DNA of 11,635 bases from an uncultured Muribaculaceae bacterium (GTDB taxonomy: Bacteria; Bacteroidota; Bacteroidia; Bacteroidales; Muribaculaceae). The DNA lies in the NCBI GenBank assembly GCA_910585755.1, contig CAJUFH010000071.1, forward strand, positions 1 to 11,635, read 5' to 3'. A model generated the notes under the pieces. That model saw only the letters and a list, made by a program, of their open reading frames with translations. It was not told where the DNA came from and searched no databases. Of this stretch, positions 7,289 through 11,635 are shown piece after piece. Numbering within the stretch: position 1 is the stretch's first letter; each line of letters starts with the position of its first letter. A program made the translations under genes and the position numbers.

Positions 7289-8800
7289 ATGATGAAATAC
7301 CGTTCCATTCTCGCTTCTCTCGGACGCACGGCGGCAGTCCTTTGCCTTGCGGCGGCTATACCCCAAGCCATAAACGCCGAAGACTACTCGAAATATTACC
7401 AGTGCGAGCTCCCCGTCGCGCTCACGCCGGTCGCCGAGCCTTCGATTCCCGCTTACGAGATTTCCCTGACTGATTTCGGGGGTGTCGGCGACGGCATAAC
7501 GATGAATACCGAAGCGTTCGCCAAGGCGATGGTCCATCTCGCCGAAAAAGGGGGTGGGCGGCTGAACGTCCCGGGCGGCATATGGTACACGGGCCCCATC
7601 CGCTTTGAGAGCAACGTCGAGCTGCACCTCGACCGCGGGGCGCTCGTGCTGTTCAGCGACAACCTCGCCGATTACCCGGTTTCCCGTTCCGACTGGGAAG
7701 GAGTACCGACCTACCGCACCGTCTCACCCCTCTCGGCCCGCGGAAAGCACGACATCGCGATAACCGGCTTCGGCACGTTCAACGGCAACGGCCAGTGCTG
7801 GCGCCCTGTCAAAAAGGCGAAAACCACCGCGCCGCAATGGACCGCGCTGACAGCCAAGGGGTGCGTCAGCAAGAAAGGGGACGTATGGTTCCCTAACGAG
7901 CGAATCCGCGAAATCCACGAGGACAAATCGCTCATTGCCCGCATTCACAACGCCGACAGCGCCGAACTGGAATATTTCCACGACTTCCTGCGCCCGGTTC
8001 TCCTGTCTTTCATAGAATGCGAGAACGTCCTGCTCCGCGACGCCACTTTCGAGAACTCCCCGGCCTGGAACATCCATCCGCTGCTGTGCGAAAACCTGAT
8101 TATCGACAACGTCAACATCCGCAATCCCTGGTACACGCAGAACGGCGACGGGCTCGATGTCGAGTCGTGCAACCGGGTGCTTGTCGTCAACAGCCGCTTC
8201 GATGTCGGCGACGACGCGATCTGCATCAAATCGGGGCGCGACAAGGAGGGACGCGACCGGGGTGTCCCGTGCCGCGACGTGCTGATTGAGGGATGCACCG
8301 TCTACCACGGCCATGGCGGTTTCGTCATCGGCTCGGAAATGTCGGGCGGATGCCGCGACATAGTGGCCCGCGACTGCCTGTTTATCGGCACCGACGTTGG
8401 ACTCCGTTTCAAGTCTACCCGCGGCCGCGGAGGCGTAGTTGAAAACATCCACGTCGACAACGTGAAAATGACCGACATCGCCGGGGAAGCCCTGATTTTC
8501 GACCTGTATTACGGCATCAAGCCCGGTGCTCCCGTCCCGCCAGTTACCGAGGAGACCCCCTGCTTCCGCAACATACGCCTTTCTAATATCAACTGCCGGT
8601 CGGCGCGCCGGGCCGCCCTCTTCAACGGCCTTCCCGAAATGCCCCTCAAAAACATCTCCGTAACCTCCTCCCGATTTACTGCCGAAAGCGGGTTCCACCT
8701 CGCCAACACCGACAGCCTAACCCTCCGCGATGTCGCCATCACCACCCCCTCCGAACCCATAACCCGGGGCGAAGGGGTCACCAACCTCCTCCTCGACTGA
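7289..8800 (+). CDS. Secreted glycoside hydrolase family 28 (polygalacturonase-like)
   Basis: The 503-residue protein is predicted to hydrolyse alpha-1,4 or alpha-1,2 galacturonic linkages in pectin or rhamnogalacturonan by inversion. A signal peptide (MMKYRSILASLGRTAAVLCLAAAIP, cleaved near INA at residue 30) directs it to the periplasm or outside. DFGGVGDG at 62-69 is the entry segment of these right-handed beta-helix enzymes. The GH28 active-site blocks occur in order: NGDGLD at 285-290, GDDAICIKSG at 307-316 (catalytic D308/D309), GHGG at 341-344 and RFKS at 373-376. No SusC/SusD-like or other pectin genes lie in this window, so it is not visibly inside a polysaccharide utilisation locus. 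Two ATG codons are adjacent (7289 and 7292) and either could be used. Exo versus endo action and exact substrate cannot be read from the sequence. Confidence 0.92.
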   Translation: MMKYRSILASLGRTAAVLCLAAAIPQAINAEDYSKYYQCELPVALTPVAEPSIPAYEISLTDFGGVGDGITMNTEAFAKAMVHLAEKGGGRLNVPGGIWYTGPIRFESNVELHLDRGALVLFSDNLADYPVSRSDWEGVPTYRTVSPLSARGKHDIAITGFGTFNGNGQCWRPVKKAKTTAPQWTALTAKGCVSKKGDVWFPNERIREIHEDKSLIARIHNADSAELEYFHDFLRPVLLSFIECENVLLRDATFENSPAWNIHPLLCENLIIDNVNIRNPWYTQNGDGLDVESCNRVLVVNSRFDVGDDAICIKSGRDKEGRDRGVPCRDVLIEGCTVYHGHGGFVIGSEMSGGCRDIVARDCLFIGTDVGLRFKSTRGRGGVVENIHVDNVKMTDIAGEALIFDLYYGIKPGAPVPPVTEETPCFRNIRLSNINCRSARRAALFNGLPEMPLKNISVTSSRFTAESGFHLANTDSLTLRDVAITTPSEPITRGEGVTNLLLD

Positions 8801-8850
8801 CCGCCAACCGCTTCAATCCACCATAATTAGGAACGGCTTAAAAAACTAAA

Positions 8851-8885
8851 CCCCGAGGTTTGTCCGAAGACAGGGACACTCGGGG
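8851..8885. terminator. Compound hairpin between GH28 and Abi gene
   Basis: Outer arms ccccgag (8851-8857) and ctcgggg (8879-8885) pair perfectly. After a 3-base bulge, tgtcc (8861-8865) pairs with ggaca (8874-8878) around an 8-base loop. On the minus strand the stem is followed by tttagttttttaa, which looks like an intrinsic terminator. On the plus strand it lacks a T-tract. It lies 50 bases after the GH28 stop and just upstream of the next promoter, so it probably insulates the two genes. A small structured RNA is a less likely alternative. Confidence 0.45.
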
Positions 8886-8891
8886 GATTCC

Positions 8892-8923
8892 GTTGCAAAG
8901 TTAGAATTAATTCTGTAATTTTG
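8892..8923 (+). promoter_or_regulatory. Bacteroidota promoter for the Abi_2-type gene
   Basis: GTTG (8892-8895) is followed after 20 bases by TAATTTTG (8916-8923), a perfect TAnnTTTG. Transcription would begin at about 8928-8930. A translation start at TTG 8928 would therefore leave no leader, while GTG 8952 has a leader of about 22 bases. Confidence 0.75.
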
Positions 8924-8951
8924 CAAATTGCAATACGTTAAAAATCACGAA

Positions 8952-9623
8952 GTGAAATATTCTGAGTATGAAAAGGCTCTTTCTCCTGCTCGCCTCAATA
9001 AATATTTGATTGCCTGCGATGGTAATACGTCCAAAGCACTGACACTTTACAGGCATAACGTGAAGTTATGCCAAAAGTTTTATGGCATACTGAATATCTT
9101 TGAGGTAGTGCTTCGTAATGCCATAAACATTCATTATCAGAGCGTATTCAATGATGCTGAATGGGTGGAAAATCAAATGCGACCCGGAGGTATGATAGAA
9201 AACGCACCACAGAAAAAAGAGGTGCTTCGGATAATCGCTACGCTTAGGCAAAACGGGCGATATACAAACGACCGCGTTGTTTCCTCGGTATCCTTCGGCT
9301 TTTGGACACACCTATTTACTCGACAGCCGTTTAGACTCGGCGGTCAGAACTTATTACGCATATTCCCTAATCGCACTGCCGGATTGGGACAAAGGGCGGT
9401 GTTCAATGAGCTTCAAGAGATAAAGACTTTCCGTAACCGCATCGCCCACCATGAAGCTATCTGCTTTGATGATAACGGCAGCATTGACATGGCGAGAACA
9501 CAAAGCAAATACGAGCTTATCCTAAAATATATAGGCTTTCTCGGTTATCAAAGTAGCCATTTATTCTACGGCATAGACATTTTGCCAGACTCCACAATTG
9601 CTAAAATCAAGGCGTTAATATAA
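8952..9623 (+). CDS. Abi_2-family HEPN-type abortive-infection protein
   Basis: The 223-residue protein belongs to the Abi-like group (PF07751; AbiD/AbiF relatives), thought to be RNA-targeting defence or toxin proteins of the HEPN superfamily. The N-terminus YSEYEKALSPARLNKYL, the helix LNIFEVVLRNAINIHY (about 47-62) and the KTFRNRIAHHE block (about 158-168) are typical. R161-N162-xxx-H166 fits the HEPN Rx4-6H nuclease motif. R55-N56-xxxx-H61 is a second copy of that pattern. No in-frame ATG occurs before about residue 78, so the start is non-ATG. GTG at 8952 is chosen because it gives the family-like VKYSEYEK start and a normal leader. The gene is visibly richer in A and T than its neighbours, suggesting transfer. 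The next gene begins 3-9 bases after its stop. Target and trigger are unknown. Confidence 0.8.
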   Translation: MKYSEYEKALSPARLNKYLIACDGNTSKALTLYRHNVKLCQKFYGILNIFEVVLRNAINIHYQSVFNDAEWVENQMRPGGMIENAPQKKEVLRIIATLRQNGRYTNDRVVSSVSFGFWTHLFTRQPFRLGGQNLLRIFPNRTAGLGQRAVFNELQEIKTFRNRIAHHEAICFDDNGSIDMARTQSKYELILKYIGFLGYQSSHLFYGIDILPDSTIAKIKALI

Positions 9624-9632
9624 CGGATGCTT

Positions 9633-10208
9633 ATGAAACATATGACAGCGATAATCATTCTTTGCGCGGGATTGGCATCAGCCCTGACTGCGACAGCGCA
9701 AAGACACTGCGGGCGCGGCGACGCCGCTGAACGATGCGGGGGATGCCGCCACGAGTATAATTGCGGCGGCGACGCGTGCCGGGATTACCGCGACTGTCGC
9801 GAGTCGCCATACTTTATAGGCGACAACGACGTATTCTTCGACGGGCAGAAGATAAAAGGCGCGTCAGCCTCCTCCTTCAGGATTCTGAGAGAGGGATACG
9901 CCAAGGATTCCTGGAACGTGTACTATCTCGGCCGCGTGATAAAGGGGGCATCCGCGGATTCCTTTACAACGCTTGGATGGGGTTACGCCAAAGATACCTG
10001 GAATGTCTATTTCGATGGCAAGAAAGTCAAGAGTGCCTCTTCTGACAGCTTCCAGCTCTTGCGTGACGGGTATGCCAAGGATACATGGAACGTCTACTTC
10101 CGCGGCAAGAAAGTCGACGGGGCCTCCCCAGAAACCTTCCGCTGCGACGACCACGGCTACGCCCGCGATACCTGGCACTCCTATCGCCACGGACAGCGCC
10201 TCCGCTAA
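9633..10208 (+). CDS. Exported DKNYY-repeat protein with cysteine-rich neck
   Basis: The 191-residue protein has a signal peptide (MKHMTAIIILCAGLASALTATA, cleaved before Gln23). Residues 24-58 then carry six cysteines (26, 35, 38, 44, 49, 55). From 60 to the end are four full and one partial 29-residue repeats with the core GYAKDTWNVYFxGKKVxGASxxSF. This is the DKNYY type (PF13644), a family of unknown function found in exported or lipid-anchored proteins. Here the diagnostic DKNxxY appears as KDTWNVY. Three in-frame ATGs exist (9627, 9633, 9642); 9633 gives a basic MK start directly before the hydrophobic stretch. It follows the Abi gene by a few bases and may share its mRNA, yet its GC-rich composition matches the host chromosome. 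The end is convergent with the HAD gene. No function is assigned. Confidence 0.8.
   Translation: MKHMTAIIILCAGLASALTATAQRHCGRGDAAERCGGCRHEYNCGGDACRDYRDCRESPYFIGDNDVFFDGQKIKGASASSFRILREGYAKDSWNVYYLGRVIKGASADSFTTLGWGYAKDTWNVYFDGKKVKSASSDSFQLLRDGYAKDTWNVYFRGKKVDGASPETFRCDDHGYARDTWHSYRHGQRLR
9810..10205 (+). repeat. 87-bp (29-residue) tandem protein repeats
   Basis: Units begin at 9810, 9897, 9984, 10071 and 10158 (the last is 16 residues only). Each starts with tyrosine and contains a Trp/Asp-Val/Ser-(Phe/Tyr) core. Units 2-4 are most alike, and unit 1 (YFIGDNDVFFDG) is the most diverged. The DNA of the units differs more than the protein, so these are not recent duplications. Confidence 0.85.
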
Positions 10209-10235
10209 CCCCGACTACGAGAACAAATCACTCTC

Positions 10236-10886
10236 TCAGAATTCCGCGACTATGTCGGGGAGAGCTGAGAAGGTGTCGATTATAGCGTCCGGAGCGACGG
10301 AGCGCAGTTCCGCGAGAGAGCCGTTGCCATAGGTAACGGCGCACGTCCTCGTCCCGGCGTTGCGCCCCATTTCTATATCATAAACCGCGTCGCCGACGAC
10401 AAGAGTCTCGCCGACGTTCCATCCGAGATTGTCCGTTATGGCCAGTACCGGGTCGGGCGCGGGTTTGCCATTAGCGACATCGTCACCGCCGACAACCATC
10501 TCAAAGCAGCTCGTCAGACCGAACAGACCGATGTATTCGTCAAGCGACTTATGGCTTCGGCTGCTCGCGATCGCCATACCGAAACCCGACGCGCGCAGCT
10601 TGCGCACAGTCTCGGCCACCCCCGGAAAACAACTCACGCTCAACGGGCGTTTCAGCTCCTCGAAAATTCGCCGGTATGTCGCCGCATACGGCGCGCTGAT
10701 GTCGTCCCTATCGGGCCATAACGCGGCTGGAATCTCCTCCAGCCGAAGCCCGATAGTCGCCCTGCATTCCGCCTCGGTCCTCGCCGGAAGTCCCAGCTCT
10801 GCGATCGCGGCCCGCATCGTGGCCACAATCAGCGGAGCCGTATCAACCAGCGTCCCGTCAAAGTCAAAAACAATATTCCGTATCAT
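10236..10886 (-). CDS. HAD-superfamily phosphatase, phosphoglycolate phosphatase/beta-phosphoglucomutase-like
   Basis: The 216-residue cytosolic Mg-dependent phosphohydrolase contains all four HAD motifs. Motif I is DFDGTLVDT at 8-16 (D8 nucleophile, D10 acid/base). Motif II is SSR at 108-110. Motif III is K141 in GKPAPDP. Motif IV is VVGDAVYDIEMG at 163-174 (D166, D170). A helical cap between residues 16 and 80 makes it subclass I, as in Gph and PGMB enzymes. A longer reading to 11060 adds 58 residues without HAD similarity and overlaps the next minus-strand gene. The ATG at 10886 puts motif I at the usual distance from the N-terminus. An imperfect TAnnTTTG (TATCTTCG, minus strand, 10921-10928) lies upstream, so it may have its own promoter or follow the small membrane-protein gene. 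The substrate cannot be named. Confidence 0.87.
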   Translation of the reverse strand: MIRNIVFDFDGTLVDTAPLIVATMRAAIAELGLPARTEAECRATIGLRLEEIPAALWPDRDDISAPYAATYRRIFEELKRPLSVSCFPGVAETVRKLRASGFGMAIASSRSHKSLDEYIGLFGLTSCFEMVVGGDDVANGKPAPDPVLAITDNLGWNVGETLVVGDAVYDIEMGRNAGTRTCAVTYGNGSLAELRSVAPDAIIDTFSALPDIVAEF

Positions 10887-10945
10887 TAATGCTGTCGCGT
10901 TCTCTATTTCGTTGTATGCGCGAAGATACGAATAATCCCCGCACT

Positions 10946-11281
10946 TCACATAAATTGAAGCAGGGCGTTCCACACAAGTTGGTCGTGAAACCGTCTCGCC
11001 GATTCGAAGCCATACCAAAATGTCAAGCCGAACCAAATCAAAGCAAGTCCTAACATCCAATACCCCAAAGTATCACTTTCGTTGAAGTCAAGTTCCTCGT
11101 CATGTTCCAGATTCTTAGAACAGGACAAAATTATCAGCCCGAAGACCCCAGTCATCAGACAGATAAAGAACCATAGACAACCGCCGCGGTTCTTCTTAAG
11201 AGCAGTGCTGTAGCCGCAAATCGCGAAAAACAACGGGATTACCAAACTAATCACGACACCAAGAACAAACAGTTCATCCAT
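10946..11281 (-). CDS. Small membrane protein of unknown function
   Basis: I do not recognise this 111-residue protein. It has three hydrophobic segments, at about 4-22, 35-54 and 73-92. A basic loop KKNRGG (29-34) follows the first. A strongly acidic, soluble loop EHDEELDFNESD (59-70) lies between the second and third. By the positive-inside rule the basic loop would be cytoplasmic and the acidic loop would face out. The C-terminal tail of about 20 residues is mixed and aromatic. It lies 59 bases upstream of the HAD gene on the same strand. No convincing TAnnTTTG element was found directly upstream. Coding is supported by a coherent membrane topology and a clean ATG, but the protein could be lineage-specific. 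Confidence 0.6.
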   Translation of the reverse strand: MDELFVLGVVISLVIPLFFAICGYSTALKKNRGGCLWFFICLMTGVFGLIILSCSKNLEHDEELDFNESDTLGYWMLGLALIWFGLTFWYGFESARRFHDQLVWNALLQFM

Positions 11282-11307
11282 AAACTTAAAAAGCTTTTGT
11301 TACTATT

Positions 11308-11375
11308 AATTCTGAGAAACGACAGCCCATTAAGAATGAGCTGTCGAAGCACACCGGGCGTATTCTCAGGCAATT
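11308..11375. repeat. Nested inverted repeat upstream of the small membrane-protein gene
   Basis: The outer arms ctgagaa (11312-11318) and ttctcag (11363-11369) pair perfectly and are flanked by aatt on both sides. The inner arms cgacagc (11320-11326) and gctgtcg (11340-11346) also pair. Inside these, catt pairs with aatg around aag, with one C-A mismatch in between. The unpaired 16 bases lie on the 3' side. It could be a terminator for leftward transcripts (minus strand reads gctgtcgtttctcag), a structured RNA or a dispersed palindrome. Confidence 0.5.
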
Positions 11376-11535
11376 GGCGAATTAACAAGAGCCGGCGTCC
11401 TTTTATGTCACCCCAAAGAAGAAATTCTTCAGGCAACGATGCGAAGTTAGCCATAGACTTCGCCATAACGCGACGAAACCATATAAAGAATTTACCATTT
11501 CATGTATTTCGGTATGCGTATTCGATATTTTTCGT

Positions 11536-11543
11536 TACCTTTG
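11536..11543 (+). promoter_or_regulatory. Bacteroidota -7 element for a gene beyond the right edge
   Basis: TACCTTTG is a perfect TAnnTTTG on the plus strand. The -33 position has no clear TTTG, so the promoter is weak or activator-dependent. Transcription would start near 11549, about 75 bases before the ATG at 11625. Confidence 0.45.
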
Positions 11544-11590
11544 CCATGTCTTGGAGAAGACTCATATTAAAGTAATAAAAAGGGGTCAAG

Positions 11591-11602
11591 CCGAAATTTC
11601 GG
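11591..11602. promoter_or_regulatory. Perfect 12-bp palindrome, possible operator
   Basis: ccgaaatttcgg is its own reverse complement. It sits about 40 bases after the likely transcription start and 22 bases before a candidate ATG. The position suits a regulator-binding site or a leader structure. No regulator is visible, so the role is inferred. Confidence 0.35.
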
Positions 11603-11635
11603 TGCATTTGTTAAATCCGGGCGAATGGAGTGTTA

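Larger units (their letters stand above)
11282..11635. other. Intergenic region with inverted repeats and a promoter; no convincing gene
   Basis: No reading frame here looks coding. The short frames on both strands (11251-11466 minus, 11297-11575 plus) run through inverted repeats and show no domain-like pattern. The stretch holds a nested inverted repeat (11308-11375), a 7-bp stem (11441-11447 with 11457-11463), a -7 promoter element (11536-11543) and a 12-bp palindrome (11591-11602). An ATG at 11625 (M-E-C) near the end may open the next plus-strand gene, but only three codons are visible. Confidence 0.6.

Noticed and set aside
7724..8698. 324-codon minus-strand frame opposite the GH28 gene
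   Set aside because: Antisense shadow of a gene with complete GH28 motifs; no domain-like pattern.
10887..11060. 58-residue N-terminal extension of the HAD protein
   Set aside because: It overlaps the 3' end of the membrane-protein gene and precedes a normally placed HAD motif I; the ATG at 10886 is better.
11251..11466. 71-codon minus-strand frame
   Set aside because: It overlaps the start of the small membrane protein and its sequence is mostly the nested inverted repeat; no domain or promoter support.
11297..11575. 92-codon plus-strand frame
   Set aside because: It runs through the inverted repeats and the downstream promoter element; composition does not look coding.
11546..11575. Nine-codon ATG frame as a leader peptide
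   Set aside because: It begins at or before the predicted transcription start and has no regulatory codon pattern.

Overview
The window reads as chromosomal DNA of a member of the Bacteroidales, with a GC-rich genome of the kind found in Muribaculaceae. I infer this from four things. The promoters fit the Bacteroidota pattern (TTTG or TTG near -33, about 19-20 bases, then TAnnTTTG near -7) rather than -35/-10. A partial leucine-rich-repeat protein ends in what looks like a type IX secretion sorting domain. There is a periplasmic M3 dipeptidyl carboxypeptidase. There is also a secreted GH28 pectin-type hydrolase. The genus cannot be fixed from sequence reading alone.

Layout. At the left edge (1-637, +) is the 3' part of a surface BspA-like leucine-rich-repeat protein. 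It converges on a minus-strand cluster read from 3286 to 798: a YbgC-like hotdog thioesterase, dprA (ATGA overlap) and uridine phosphorylase. A plus-strand pair is divergent from that cluster: a secreted Ntn-hydrolase of the C45/acyltransferase type and a four-helix DUF486 membrane protein, again joined by an ATGA overlap (3365-4830). Next come dcp (4911-7061) and a GH28 glycoside hydrolase (7289-8800), each with its own promoter-like element. A perfect 19-bp inverted repeat lies between them.

The accessory-looking part is 8850-10208. It holds a complex hairpin, a strong promoter, and an AT-rich Abi_2/HEPN-type gene whose best start is GTG at 8952. Only a few bases after its stop begins an exported protein with a cysteine-rich neck and four and a half 29-residue DKNYY-type repeats. 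The Abi gene differs clearly in base composition from everything around it and is probably acquired. The two-gene arrangement is the best candidate here for an undescribed system, but the pairing is only inferred from spacing.

The right end carries, on the minus strand, a HAD phosphatase (10236-10886) and a small three-helix membrane protein (10946-11281). About 350 bases without a convincing gene follow. This stretch holds a nested inverted repeat, a second stem, a Bacteroidota -7 element and a perfect 12-bp palindrome, and probably includes the upstream region of a gene that starts at or beyond the window edge.

Most genes are ordinary housekeeping or carbohydrate/peptide metabolism: nucleoside salvage, DNA uptake/processing, thioester hydrolysis, peptide degradation and pectin breakdown. 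No rRNA, tRNA, CRISPR array, insertion sequence or integrase was recognised.
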